DNA from: Candidatus Parachristensenella avicola
GTDB taxonomy: Bacteria > Bacillota > Clostridia > Christensenellales > UMGS416
Assembly (NCBI GenBank): GCA_904420205.1
Contig: CAJFUN010000030.1
Location: 93,718 to 157,717 of the forward strand
Direction: 5' to 3'
DNA length: 64,000 bases
Shown here: piece after piece, positions 16,777-25,063 of the stretch
Layout: the number at the start of each line of letters is the position of its first letter
How positions within the stretch are numbered: the first letter of the stretch is position 1
Position numbers and translations under genes: made by a program
Notes under the pieces: generated by a model
What the model was told of the DNA's origin: nothing
The model's database searches: none
Seen by the model: the letters and a program-made list of their open reading frames with translations, nothing else

Positions 16777-17658
16777 CTATAGGGCAAAAAATGCCCAATT
16801 ACGCTGCCACTGGACGCAGCCGCCTACCGGCGCCTGAATCTTCAAAAAGGCCTCGGCAGAAACCACATGGGCCTTCCCCCATAGGGACATCCGTTCGATG
16901 GGCCCGCCTCCGGTTTCCCGCAGGCCCACGCCTGCCCGCCGTGAAAGCAGCCGCCAGCGCTCCTGGGGCGCGCCGGCCGCGCCCAACCCGAAGAAGAACA
17001 CTTCAGGGGATGCGGTAAAGCGCAAAGTGTGTCCCTCTACGGTAAGATAATCCCCTTTCACCTGATCCAGTTCCAGCATAGGAGGCAGCGTCAGCTCATA
17101 GCCGCCATCGCCCAGCTCCAGCCCGTCGATCAGCATGAAATTGTGGTTGTATTCGTAGGTTAAAATGTCCTTTTCGCCCGTGTTAACCAAGGTTGTCGTC
17201 ATCATAAGGGCATCGTCTTGAAGCCGAATATCCTTGATCATGGTCATGGCGTATCCCTGGCAAATTGGCTGCTGGGTGAGGATAACGGCATGATCCGCCT
17301 CGGCCTCAACCCAGTGAAAACAGGGTTGCGCAATGGGGTAAGGATGCATGAACGAATAACCGCCGGGCAGATCGTTAACCAACGTCCCCACGCCGAACTT
17401 CACGAAGCGCGAGCCGAGTTCGCCTTCATGAAAGGTTTCCGCTTCGCTGCCGCGCATCTCGCTGATCATGCCGACGCCGTCAGTGGTTTCGCCTTCCACC
17501 CCGGCCGGCAGCTCCACCGAGGTGAAGCGGTGCCCCTGCCAGCAGATCTCGTCCAGCACGCCCGCGTGATCGAAGCGCGCCCCATTATACACCGCGCCGG
17601 GCCGGCACAGCGATACGTTCAGCGAGCCGTGTCTCAGGTGGATCCGGTCGTGCTCCAT
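16777..17658 (-). CDS. Aldose 1-epimerase-like (galactose mutarotase superfamily) protein
   Basis: 293 residues with no membrane segments, beta-rich throughout. Recognisable mutarotase-superfamily features are the substrate-pocket stretch LTYEYNHNFMLIDG at about residues 167-180, an Asp/Glu-rich mid region and the beta-sandwich spacing. The canonical catalytic His-Glu pair of galM is not clearly identifiable, so it may be a carbohydrate-binding or hexose-phosphate mutarotase variant. It starts one base after the htpG stop with GGAGCAATAGG as ribosome site inside htpG, so it is probably co-translated with the chaperone. A sugar-processing role is inferred from the fold only. Confidence 0.7.
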   Translation of the reverse strand: MEHDRIHLRHGSLNVSLCRPGAVYNGARFDHAGVLDEICWQGHRFTSVELPAGVEGETTDGVGMISEMRGSEAETFHEGELGSRFVKFGVGTLVNDLPGGYSFMHPYPIAQPCFHWVEAEADHAVILTQQPICQGYAMTMIKDIRLQDDALMMTTTLVNTGEKDILTYEYNHNFMLIDGLELGDGGYELTLPPMLELDQVKGDYLTVEGHTLRFTASPEVFFFGLGAAGAPQERWRLLSRRAGVGLRETGGGPIERMSLWGKAHVVSAEAFLKIQAPVGGCVQWQRNWAFFAL

Positions 17659-17659
17659 C

Positions 17660-19687
17660 CTATTGCTCCAATCCGGCCTGCATCAGGCGCTGGCTGCGCC
17701 GGATGAATTGCGCCAACTCCGAAGGATCCATAAACCCGCCGGCCAGACGGGCCAAATCATATACCTGCAGCAGCAGCTCGTCATTGCCCGAGCCGTCGCG
17801 TTCTGCCTTGGCCAGCGCCTGCACCACAGGGCTTGCCGCGTTAAAGACAACCTCCTGCTGAGATTTCATCATCCCCTTGAACATATCGGCGTCGCCCATA
17901 GCGTTCATCTGCATCATCTCCTGCCAGCGGCGGGACTGCTCGTTGAGCTGGATCACCGCGGCGGTATCGGCGTCAGCCAGATATTCTAAGCGCACTTTCA
18001 GCTGCTCCTGCCCGGTAGCCCGGCGCAGCCCAGCCTCCAGGGCCGTCTGGTCGGAGAGATCCACCGTGCCCTCACCTTTAAGCACATCGGGCAGCTCCGC
18101 GTCCACGCGAGCAAAGCGCACGCCTTCATGCTTGGACTCGATCATGGAAATAAACGGCGCGTCTAGCGGCGAATCCATCACCAGCGCCTGGATCCCCTTA
18201 TCCTTGAATAGCGTCAGCGCCGAGGCCTGCGCCTCTTCGTGGTTGGCATAATAAACTTTGTTCTCGTAGAGCGATTTACCCTTTTCCAGATATTCCTCCA
18301 GCGTGGTAAAGCCGCCGCCAGCCAGCGGATATAGCAAAGTATCCTTCACTCGGTCGTAGAACTTCTCATCCTTTAAGCAGGCGTACTCCACAAACACACG
18401 GATGTCATTCCAGTACTTTTCATATTCTTCCCGCTGGTTGTTGAACATCCCTACCAGCTTATCGGCCACCTTGCGGGCGATGTAGGCAGGGATCTTCTGC
18501 ACCTCGCGATCCTGCTGTAGGGCGGAACGCGATACGTTCAGGGGCAGATCCGGGCAATCCACCGCGCCGCGCAGCATCATCAAGTAGTCCGGAATAACTT
18601 CCTGAACGTTGTCCGCTACAAACACCTGGTTGTTATACAGCTTGATCTTACCCTCCAGCGTCTGCATCTGGTGGGAGATCTTGGGGAAGTACAGCACGCC
18701 GCGGATCCGGATGGGGAAATCGGCGTTCAAATGCACCCAGAAAAGCGGCTCCTCAAAATCGGTAAAAAGCTTGTGATAGAAGGCTTTATATTCCTCGTCG
18801 GTGACCTCTGAAGCAGGGCGGGTCCATAGCGGCTGCGTATCGTTTACCGGCTCAGGTACCTTTAGTTCATGGCCGGAATGGACATGCTCATGGCCGCATT
18901 CGCAGGTATGCTCCTCGCCTTCTGCGTGTTCATGGCCGCACTCGCAGGTATGCTCCTCACCCTCTGCATGCTCGTGGCCGCATTCGCAGGTATGCTCCTC
19001 ACCCTCTGCGTGTTCATGGCCGCATTCGCAGGTCTCCTGCTGCCCCTTCAGCTTACCGTCCTCATCAATCTCATAAACATAGATGGGGTAGGGTAAAAAG
19101 CCGCAGTATTTGATGAGCGTTTCCTTCACCCGGGGAGCGTTGAGGAATTCCTCGGAGTCTTCGTCCAGATATAGGGTGACAGTGGTTCCCCTGGCCTGTT
19201 TGGGCAGCTCCTCCATGGTGTATTGGGTATCGCCTTCACACTGCCAGCGCACAGCCGGCGCATCCTGGTAGGACTGGGTTTCCACCTCTACCTTTTTGGC
19301 CGCCATAAAGGCGGAATAGAAGCCGAGGCCAAAGTGGCCGATAATCTGGCCGCCTTCATCGCTTTTATACTTCTCCAAAAACTCTGCCGCCGATGAAAAG
19401 GCTACGGTATTCAGATAGCGGCGGACCTCGTCTGCGGTCATGCCGATGCCGTTATCCGTGAAGGACAAGGCGCCTTTTTGGGCGTCCACCGTCACAACTA
19501 CCTCATAGTCCTCGCCGTCGTCCTCGGCCTCGCCCAAGCTAACCAGTCGCTTATGCTTGGTGATGGCATCCACGCCGTTTGAAACCAATTCGCGGATGAA
19601 GATCTCGCGATCCGTATAGAGCCAGCGCTTTAAAATGGGAAAAATGTTTTCGGAATGGATGGACATCTGTCCAACTTCTTGTGCCAT
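17660..19687 (-). CDS. htpG: HtpG (Hsp90) chaperone with Cys/His-repeat linker
   Basis: ATP-dependent cytoplasmic chaperone, 675 residues, slightly longer than usual. The N-terminal GHKL ATPase contains RELVSNGVDA (Asn of motif I), DNGIGM near residues 78-83 and GHFGLGFYSAFM near 117-128. The middle domain carries NVSRSALQQDREVQ and the C-terminal dimerisation domain follows. Between N and middle domains the usual charged linker is replaced by four 14-residue units CECGHEHAEGEEHT (residues 220-275), giving eight Cys and thirteen His. This looks metal- or redox-responsive, unlike the Lys/Glu linkers normal for HtpG. The ribosome site GGAGGGATGATTC fixes the start. An aldose-epimerase-like gene overlaps its downstream ribosome site. 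Confidence 0.96.
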   Translation of the reverse strand: MAQEVGQMSIHSENIFPILKRWLYTDREIFIRELVSNGVDAITKHKRLVSLGEAEDDGEDYEVVVTVDAQKGALSFTDNGIGMTADEVRRYLNTVAFSSAAEFLEKYKSDEGGQIIGHFGLGFYSAFMAAKKVEVETQSYQDAPAVRWQCEGDTQYTMEELPKQARGTTVTLYLDEDSEEFLNAPRVKETLIKYCGFLPYPIYVYEIDEDGKLKGQQETCECGHEHAEGEEHTCECGHEHAEGEEHTCECGHEHAEGEEHTCECGHEHVHSGHELKVPEPVNDTQPLWTRPASEVTDEEYKAFYHKLFTDFEEPLFWVHLNADFPIRIRGVLYFPKISHQMQTLEGKIKLYNNQVFVADNVQEVIPDYLMMLRGAVDCPDLPLNVSRSALQQDREVQKIPAYIARKVADKLVGMFNNQREEYEKYWNDIRVFVEYACLKDEKFYDRVKDTLLYPLAGGGFTTLEEYLEKGKSLYENKVYYANHEEAQASALTLFKDKGIQALVMDSPLDAPFISMIESKHEGVRFARVDAELPDVLKGEGTVDLSDQTALEAGLRRATGQEQLKVRLEYLADADTAAVIQLNEQSRRWQEMMQMNAMGDADMFKGMMKSQQEVVFNAASPVVQALAKAERDGSGNDELLLQVYDLARLAGGFMDPSELAQFIRRSQRLMQAGLEQ
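18863..19030 (-). repeat. 42-bp tandem repeat within htpG (4 copies)
   Basis: Four head-to-tail 42-bp units encode CECGHEHAEGEEHT. The first three are identical in protein sequence with only synonymous differences, and the fourth diverges to CECGHEHVHSGHEL. The unit is a multiple of three, so copy-number slippage would keep the frame. The synonymous differences argue against an assembly artefact. Confidence 0.93.
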
Positions 19688-19720
19688 GAATCATCCCTCC
19701 AAAGTATGCATGATAAACCG

Positions 19721-19753
19721 TATGCCGCCGGCCCGTATTGGGCCGGCGGCATA
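19721..19753. terminator. Strong GC hairpin between the cupin gene and htpG
   Basis: A 14-pair perfect stem TATGCCGCCGGCCC / GGGCCGGCGGCATA with a 5-base loop. On the minus strand it lacks a T-run after the stem, so it may be a weak terminator or a transcript-stabilising hairpin after the panT-coaX-cupin unit. Confidence 0.6.
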
Positions 19754-19770
19754 AAAATTTTCGCCGTTGA

Positions 19771-20118
19771 TTATGCCTCCGTTACGATGACCGCCGTAAA
19801 GACCAGGTCTTCCTCGCCGGTGTTGGCCACCGCATGGGTCGCCCCGCCGCCGGTCAGTACCACGTCTCCCGGGCCCACGGGCTTGTCCTCTCCGTTGTCC
19901 TCCACCCGGCCTTCTCCGGCATGGAAGACAAAGATCTCCGTTTCCCCTTCATGGGCATGGCTGCCGATGGAGCAGCCCTGTTTCAGCGTAATTACGCCAG
20001 CCAGCCGCGTGTGAGCCGGAAGCAGCTCCGTCGGAACCGTATCCAGCACCGCTGCGCCGTCGCCGCCGCGCATGTGCTCGCGCAGTTCATGAGTTCTTTG
20101 ACTTGCGCATACCTTCAT
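19771..20118 (-). CDS. Small cupin-domain protein
   Basis: 115 residues forming a single conserved beta-barrel cupin. Motif 1 is GSHAHEGETEIFVFHAGEG, giving the His-x-His-x(4)-Glu metal ligands, and motif 2 includes GPGDVVLTGGGATHAVANTG with the final His. A mononuclear metal site is likely. It begins 13 bp after coaX with AAGGAGG and is probably co-transcribed with panT-coaX. Its reaction cannot be told from sequence; such small cupins are often sugar or small-metabolite binding proteins. Confidence 0.88.
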   Translation of the reverse strand: MKVCASQRTHELREHMRGGDGAAVLDTVPTELLPAHTRLAGVITLKQGCSIGSHAHEGETEIFVFHAGEGRVEDNGEDKPVGPGDVVLTGGGATHAVANTGEEDLVFTAVIVTEA

Positions 20119-20131
20119 GTCCGAAGCCTCC

Positions 20132-20908
20132 TTATTCGCTTAGGTTGCGATGATAAATGATCTTTAAGCCATCCATGGCCAAATAAGGATCGATATGGTC
20201 GATCATGTGAGGCGAACCTTCAGCCACCATGCGGGCCATGCCGCCCGTCGCCACCACCTTAACGTGTTCCTCTCCCATCTCCTGGCTCATCTTGCGCACC
20301 AGGCGCTCTACCGCGCCGATGTATCCGTTAATCAGGCCGGACTGCATGTTCTCCACCGTATTCTTCCCGATCACCTTAGGCGGCTTCTTCAGCTCGATGG
20401 TCGGCAGCTTGGAGGTCTGACTCACCAGGGATTCCAGCGATATTTTCAGGCCCGGCATAATCGCGCCGCCTAAAAACTCGCCTTTTGCCGACACCGCGCC
20501 GAAGGTTGTCGCAGTGCCGAAGTCAATGACGATGCAGGGACCGCCATACTTTTCCAGCGCCCCCACCGCCGTGGTAATGCGGTCGGAGCCCACCTCGCGG
20601 GGATTATCGTAGCGAATGGCCATGCCTGTCTTAATCCCCGGGCCTACAAAAAGCGGCTCGCAGGAAAAGAAGGTATGGCACATGGATTGCAGCGTATAGT
20701 TCAACGAGGGCACCACCGAAGAGATGATGACGCCGTCCACTTGGCTGCGTGAAAGGCCGGCATATTGGAAAATCCCCTCGATCTGCAAGCCGTATTCGTC
20801 GCTGGTTTTGCGCACGTCGGTGGCCAGACGCGCATATTGGATCCGGGCGTCTCCATCGTAGATGCCAATCTTGATGTTGGAGTTGCCGGTGTCTAGGGTT
20901 AATATCAT
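20132..20908 (-). CDS. coaX: Type III pantothenate kinase
   Basis: First step of CoA synthesis: phosphorylates pantothenate with ATP, insensitive to CoA feedback in this type. 258 residues. ASKHA-fold motifs: phosphate-1 LTLDTGNSNIKIGIYDG at the N-terminus, GPGIKTGMAIRYDNPREVGSDR around residues 88-109, the catalytic-Asp region, and VIDFGTATTFGAVSAKGEF near residue 129. It lies 47 bp after the ECF S component gene, which this context identifies as a pantothenate uptake protein. The ribosome site AAGAGGAC precedes the ATG. Confidence 0.97.
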   Translation of the reverse strand: MILTLDTGNSNIKIGIYDGDARIQYARLATDVRKTSDEYGLQIEGIFQYAGLSRSQVDGVIISSVVPSLNYTLQSMCHTFFSCEPLFVGPGIKTGMAIRYDNPREVGSDRITTAVGALEKYGGPCIVIDFGTATTFGAVSAKGEFLGGAIMPGLKISLESLVSQTSKLPTIELKKPPKVIGKNTVENMQSGLINGYIGAVERLVRKMSQEMGEEHVKVVATGGMARMVAEGSPHMIDHIDPYLAMDGLKIIYHRNLSE

Positions 20909-20955
20909 GTTATCCGTGTCCTCTTTTCAGCGGGGCGGGGCCCCGTTGGCTTTCT

Positions 20956-21579
20956 TTAGGATGCTCGGCCGCTGGAGGCGGCGCGTTTATGCTGCCCCCG
21001 GGCCACTAGCGGCCGCAGGGCCCGCTCCAGCGCCACGGTCACCACAATAGCGATGACAAGCTCGCATATGCCGTTGGCCGAGATCACCACACCCATCGCC
21101 GATTTGATCGCCGTCCATACCTGGTTGTCCACAGCGCCCACGGCACCGCGCCAGGTCATCAGCCCCACGACCAGAATGGTGTTGGTCAGCGTACCGGCCG
21201 CCGCCGCGATTCCCGCCGCCCAGGAGCGGTTGATCCTCCGGGAAAGGCCACGGAATACGCCGGCCGCTACCAGGCCGATGAGGATCCGAGGCAGGATAGA
21301 GATCTCTGGCCGAAGGAAAAAGGGCGAGGACAGATTCGGCGATAAAAGAGCCGAAAGTAGGCTGGTTATGCCCATGACCAAACCCAGGATGCCGCCAAAG
21401 AGCGGGCCCTCCAGCACCGCCCCCAGGATCACCGGAATATGCAGCGTGGTGGCGCTGATGGGGCCAAAGGTGGGGAAGCCAATGATATGCAACGGGGATC
21501 CGGGAAAGCCCAAGGCCAGGATAACCGCCGCAAACACGGACAAAAGGACCAATCTACGGGTGGATGTGCGAATATTCAT
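20956..21579 (-). CDS. panT: ECF transporter S component, probable pantothenate uptake (PanT-like)
   Basis: 207 residues with about six hydrophobic helices and the S-component pattern: N-terminal basic stretch TRRLVLLSVFAAVILALGF, then FGPISATTLHIPVILGAVLEGP and GGILGLVMGITSLLSA. It is directly followed by coaX, and linkage with pantothenate kinase is the main argument for pantothenate as substrate. The shared ECF energising module is not encoded here. A TTGAAT-17-TATAAT promoter lies upstream. Confidence in an ECF S component is high, in PanT itself moderate. Confidence 0.8.
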   Translation of the reverse strand: MNIRTSTRRLVLLSVFAAVILALGFPGSPLHIIGFPTFGPISATTLHIPVILGAVLEGPLFGGILGLVMGITSLLSALLSPNLSSPFFLRPEISILPRILIGLVAAGVFRGLSRRINRSWAAGIAAAAGTLTNTILVVGLMTWRGAVGAVDNQVWTAIKSAMGVVISANGICELVIAIVVTVALERALRPLVARGQHKRAASSGRAS

Positions 21580-21672
21580 TTTTACCTCCGCTTCCGGTTC
21601 TCTTATAGAGATACCAGTCGAAAAAAAGATGAAGAAAAACCTGTCCGGCTCACGCTGGATGCCGGCAGGGTT

Positions 21673-21701
21673 ATTATAGCAAACTTGCCCGCCCGATTCA
21701 A
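21673..21701 (-). promoter_or_regulatory. Promoter of the panT-coaX-cupin unit
   Basis: On the minus strand TTGAAT (21701-21696), exactly 17 bases, then TATAAT (21678-21673). The leader to the panT start is about 95 bases and I see no recognisable riboswitch in it. Confidence 0.75.
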
Positions 21702-21772
21702 CCGCAAACGTACTGTACGCAGCGGGAATCTTGTGGTATGATAAAGTGAAATTCTAATGAAAAGAAGGGGGC

Positions 21773-22663
21773 GTGCGAGCCCTGGAAAAGATCAATCAAA
21801 CCTTGGCAAAGGCTGGCGAAGCGCTCCTCGCTTGGCTTCCCGGCGCGGCTTGGAAGCTGCTGGAAATTCTGCTTGCGCTATTGATCTCTTGGGTATTATA
21901 CAGGCTGCTGAAACGGAGCATTATCGGCATTATCCGCCGCTTGAACGCGAACCGCGCGATTCCTACCAGCGAACGCAAGCTCAACACCATATGCAACCTC
22001 TCGCTTCTTTTGCTTCGGGTGCTCATTGTTTTTTTTGCGATCGTCGCGGTCTTTAATCTGCTGGGGCTCACCGGTGTGCTGACGAGCGTCGTAGCCACCG
22101 CGGGGGTAGGCGGCCTGCTCATCGCTTTCGGCGCTCAAAGCATCGTGAAGGATTTCATTGCCGGGCTGCTTTTAACTATGGAGGATCAAATCACGCTGGG
22201 CGATTTCGTGGAGGTAAACGGCATTTCCGGCACCGTAGAAGGGCTGACCATCCGTACCGTGCAGATTCGCGGCTTCCGGGGCGAACTATATACCATCCAC
22301 GCCGGCAGCATCACCATGGTCACCAATTATTCGCGGAACAGCCGCCTTTCTGAACAGGACGCCTTGGCGGTGGCGGATGTTTGCATTCCCAAGGAGGCCC
22401 ATATCCCGCTCGCCATCTCCGCCGTCGCCGATGAAGCAAACCGGTGGGCCCAAAGGCACCCGGACATTGTACACGGATCGCCCACGGTCTTGGGCGCAAC
22501 CAAGATGAGCGATTTGGGCGTAATCATACGCGTTACATGCAAAGTGGAAAAATCAGCCCATTCCCAGGCCGAACTTGAATTGCGCGCACAGCTTGAGCAG
22601 CGGCTTAACGCAGACGGCACGCATATACTCAAACCAGAACCAGAGAATTCGCCTGAAAGATAA
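21773..22663 (+). CDS. MscS-type mechanosensitive channel
   Basis: 296 residues. Osmotic release valve in the cytoplasmic membrane. Three N-terminal helices: LLEILLALLISWVLYRLL, LLLRVLIVFFAIVAVFNLLG and the Gly/Ala-rich pore helix TAGVGGLLIAFGAQSIVKDF, the diagnostic TM3 of MscS. A beta domain (LLTMEDQITLGDFVEVNG) and cytoplasmic alpha/beta domain follow. The GTG start is preceded by AAGAAGGGGG. It leads a co-directional run with DUF951, lepB, ilvB and ilvN with very short gaps. The TGGTATGAT extended -10 at about 21734 may be its promoter. Confidence 0.94.
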   Translation: MRALEKINQTLAKAGEALLAWLPGAAWKLLEILLALLISWVLYRLLKRSIIGIIRRLNANRAIPTSERKLNTICNLSLLLLRVLIVFFAIVAVFNLLGLTGVLTSVVATAGVGGLLIAFGAQSIVKDFIAGLLLTMEDQITLGDFVEVNGISGTVEGLTIRTVQIRGFRGELYTIHAGSITMVTNYSRNSRLSEQDALAVADVCIPKEAHIPLAISAVADEANRWAQRHPDIVHGSPTVLGATKMSDLGVIIRVTCKVEKSAHSQAELELRAQLEQRLNADGTHILKPEPENSPER

Positions 22664-22679
22664 AGGAGTAGTTAGAGCC

Positions 22680-22880
22680 ATGCAATACGACCTGCACGAT
22701 CGTGTTAAAATGCGCAAAACCCATCCCTGTGGCAGCGACGAATGGGAGATCATCCGGGTAGGCGCTGATATTAAAATTAAATGCGCCGGCTGCGGGCGTA
22801 TCGTGATGATGGACCGGAGCGTATTTGATAAGCGCTTGCGCAAGGTCCTGGAAAAGGGAGGGCCGGATGAGCAACACTAA
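22680..22880 (+). CDS. DUF951 family small zinc-ribbon-like protein
   Basis: 66 residues. The sequence follows the DUF951 pattern closely: VKMRKTHPCGSDEWEIIRVG, then ADIKIKCAGCGR and a basic C-terminal tail. The HPCG and KCAGCG cysteines could form a small metal site. The open frame extends upstream to 22575 inside mscS, but AAAGGAG precedes the ATG at 22680 and the family begins there. In Firmicutes this gene often sits beside mscS, as here; its function is unknown. It overlaps the start of lepB by 14 bp. Confidence 0.93.
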   Translation: MQYDLHDRVKMRKTHPCGSDEWEIIRVGADIKIKCAGCGRIVMMDRSVFDKRLRKVLEKGGPDEQH

Positions 22881-23463
22881 CGCCCGCTCCGGCGGCCGCC
22901 ATACCCGCCGCCCCGAAACGAACCCCAAACGCGAGCTGCTGGAATGGTGCCTGGCCCTGGCCATCGCCCTGGCGATCGGTCTGGCGCTGCATTTTCTCGT
23001 TTTTCAGCTGATCCAGGTGGAGGGCCCTTCCATGCAGCCCACCCTGCATACCGGCCAGCGCATGTTCTGTACGCCGGCTACTTACCTTCTGCGTAAGCCT
23101 GTTCGGGGCGAAATCGTCATCACCGCCTACCCCAACCGGGAGGGGGATAATTTCGTCAAGCGCGTCGTAGCCCTGGAAGGAGAAACCGTCGCTATCCATG
23201 ACGGAGCCGTATATATCAACGGCGTTCGCCTGAACGAACCCTATATTAAGGGCGAAATTCAATATGAGATGGAGGAAATCACAGTGGAAGAGGGGCACGT
23301 TTTTGTGCTGGGCGATAACCGCAACGATTCCTCCGACTCCCACGATCCGAGGATCGGCGCGCTGCCTCTATCCATGCTTAAGGGGAAAGTCCACGCCATC
23401 GTCTGGCCGCTTAATGAATTTTCCCTTCTGCCCACGCCTGAATACAACGATCTTACCCCATAG
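22867..23463 (+). CDS. lepB: Signal peptidase I
   Basis: Membrane serine peptidase that removes signal peptides from exported proteins. 198 residues: a basic cytoplasmic N-terminus, one transmembrane helix (about residues 27-48), catalytic Ser55 in VEGPSMQPTL and the general-base Lys98 in DNFVKRVVALEG, followed by the family block GHVFVLGDNRNDSSDSHDPR. The size is typical of single-helix Gram-positive SipS-type enzymes. The start at 22867, overlapping the end of the DUF951 gene, has AAAAGGGAGGG upstream. ilvB begins 9 bp after its stop. Confidence 0.97.
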   Translation: MSNTNARSGGRHTRRPETNPKRELLEWCLALAIALAIGLALHFLVFQLIQVEGPSMQPTLHTGQRMFCTPATYLLRKPVRGEIVITAYPNREGDNFVKRVVALEGETVAIHDGAVYINGVRLNEPYIKGEIQYEMEEITVEEGHVFVLGDNRNDSSDSHDPRIGALPLSMLKGKVHAIVWPLNEFSLLPTPEYNDLTP

Positions 23464-23472
23464 GAGGTTGCC

Positions 23473-25062
23473 ATGGCCTGGATGAACGGCGCGCAGGCTG
23501 TCGTAAAGGTATTGACCGATCAAGGGGTGGACCGCGTCTTCGGCCTTCCCGGAGGCGCGGTCCTTTCTCTTTACGATGCGCTGCGGTCAAGCAGTATCGC
23601 CCATACGCTGGTGCGGCATGAAGCCGCCGCAGCCCATGCAGCTTCCGGATACGCCCGGGCTACCGGGAAGGTAGGCGTCTGTATCGCTACCTCCGGCCCC
23701 GGCGCCACCAACCTTCTGACGGGTATCGCTACGGCCAATATGGATTCCGTACCGCTCGTGGCCATTACCGGCCAGGTGCCCAGCCGCCTTATCGGCCGTG
23801 ATGTATTTCAGGAAGTCGACATGACGGGGGCCGCCGCCCCCTTTGCCAAACATGTGATGCAGGCCCGCAGCGCCGCGGCGCTGCCGCGTATGATGAAGGA
23901 AGCCCTCCACATCGCCGCAACAGGCCGGCCCGGGGCGGTGGTGGTGGATATTCCTTCCGATGTGGCGGCAGATGAAGCCAATATGGATTTTTCTCAGGGG
24001 CCGCAGTTGCCCGGATACCGTCCGGTTTTCGGGGGCCATCCCCTGCAGATTAAGCGTATACGATCCGCGCTGGCCCAGGCCCGCCGCCCTCTGATTCTGG
24101 CAGGGGGCGGTGTGGTGTCCGCCGGCGCTTGGGAGCCGCTACGGGCGCTGGCCGAAAATTTGGGCGCGCCGGTCGCGCTTACCATGATGGGGCTGGGGGC
24201 ATTTCCTGCCAGCCACCCGCTTTGCCTGGGTCTGACCGGCATGCACGGCGCGCGCCGGGCCATGCAGGCGCTGGCTCAGGCCGATCTTGTGCTGGTAGCC
24301 GGAGCCCGGCTGGGGGACCGCGGCCGGGTGGAGCATACGCTGCGGCCCGGTACGGTGCTGATCCATATGGATGCGGATCCGGCTGAAATTGGCAAAACGC
24401 TCCGTACCGATATCCCTGTGGTAGGCGATATCGGCGCCATTCTCCAGGCGCTATTGGACAAGCCTGCCCCGCCTCGAAGCCCTTGGGCTTTCCCCGGGCC
24501 CGAGCGCAGCGAGCATCCTGCGGCCCGCCTGATGGAGCGCCTCGCGTCGCTTCTGCCGCCGGAAACCATCGTCACCACCGACGTAGGTCAGCATCAGCTC
24601 TGGGCTGCGCGCTACCTGCCCATCGAACGGCCCCGCAGCTTTATTACCAGCGGCGGTTTAGGCACCATGGGCTACGGTCTGCCCGCCGCCATCGGTGCAT
24701 CTTTGGGGACGGGGCAGCCAGCGCTCGTCATTACCGGCGACGGTTCTTTTCAGATGCACCTCCCCGAGTTGGCTACGCTGGCAGCCAGCGGCGCTCAGGT
24801 GAAGCTCCTTTTGCTGGATAACGGCTCGCTGGGCCTGGTGCGGGAGCTGCAGGATGAGCATCAAGGCGGCCGCCATTTCGGCGTCTCCCTGGCAGGCAAT
24901 CCTGATTTCTGCGCACTGGCGCAGGCCTATGGGCTGGCCGCGCGTTCGGCGTCCATGGAGGATTTGGAATCTCTGAGATGGCTGACCGGACAGCAGGGCT
25001 GCGCGCTGCTGCGCCTTACCGTCCCCCGGGAGCTGGACGCCCAATCCATTCAGGAGGTATAG
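23473..25062 (+). CDS. ilvB: Acetolactate synthase, catalytic (large) subunit
   Basis: ThDP/FAD enzyme condensing pyruvate (or pyruvate with 2-ketobutyrate) for branched-chain amino acid synthesis. 529 residues, a little short of the usual 550-590. The catalytic Glu50 lies in LVRHEAAAAHAASGYARATG, the FAD/central domain is in the middle, and the ThDP-Mg site is GDGSFQMHLPELATL near residue 420 with LLLDNGSLG following. The ribosome site is AGGAGG right after lepB, and the regulatory subunit gene ilvN begins one base after the stop. No T-box or attenuator is visible, since the gene sits inside an operon. Confidence 0.97.
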   Translation: MAWMNGAQAVVKVLTDQGVDRVFGLPGGAVLSLYDALRSSSIAHTLVRHEAAAAHAASGYARATGKVGVCIATSGPGATNLLTGIATANMDSVPLVAITGQVPSRLIGRDVFQEVDMTGAAAPFAKHVMQARSAAALPRMMKEALHIAATGRPGAVVVDIPSDVAADEANMDFSQGPQLPGYRPVFGGHPLQIKRIRSALAQARRPLILAGGGVVSAGAWEPLRALAENLGAPVALTMMGLGAFPASHPLCLGLTGMHGARRAMQALAQADLVLVAGARLGDRGRVEHTLRPGTVLIHMDADPAEIGKTLRTDIPVVGDIGAILQALLDKPAPPRSPWAFPGPERSEHPAARLMERLASLLPPETIVTTDVGQHQLWAARYLPIERPRSFITSGGLGTMGYGLPAAIGASLGTGQPALVITGDGSFQMHLPELATLAASGAQVKLLLLDNGSLGLVRELQDEHQGGRHFGVSLAGNPDFCALAQAYGLAARSASMEDLESLRWLTGQQGCALLRLTVPRELDAQSIQEV

Positions 25063-25063
25063 C

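Noticed and set aside
18863..19030. CRISPR-like tandem repeat
   Set aside because: The 42-bp units are contiguous without spacers and translate in frame inside htpG, so this is a coding repeat.
21600..21672. Riboswitch in the panT leader
   Set aside because: The leader is short and I see no known aptamer core; pantothenate riboswitches are not established.
23473..25062. Frameshift in ilvB because of short length
   Set aside because: All domains and both subunit junctions are intact; 529 residues is near the lower end of the normal range.
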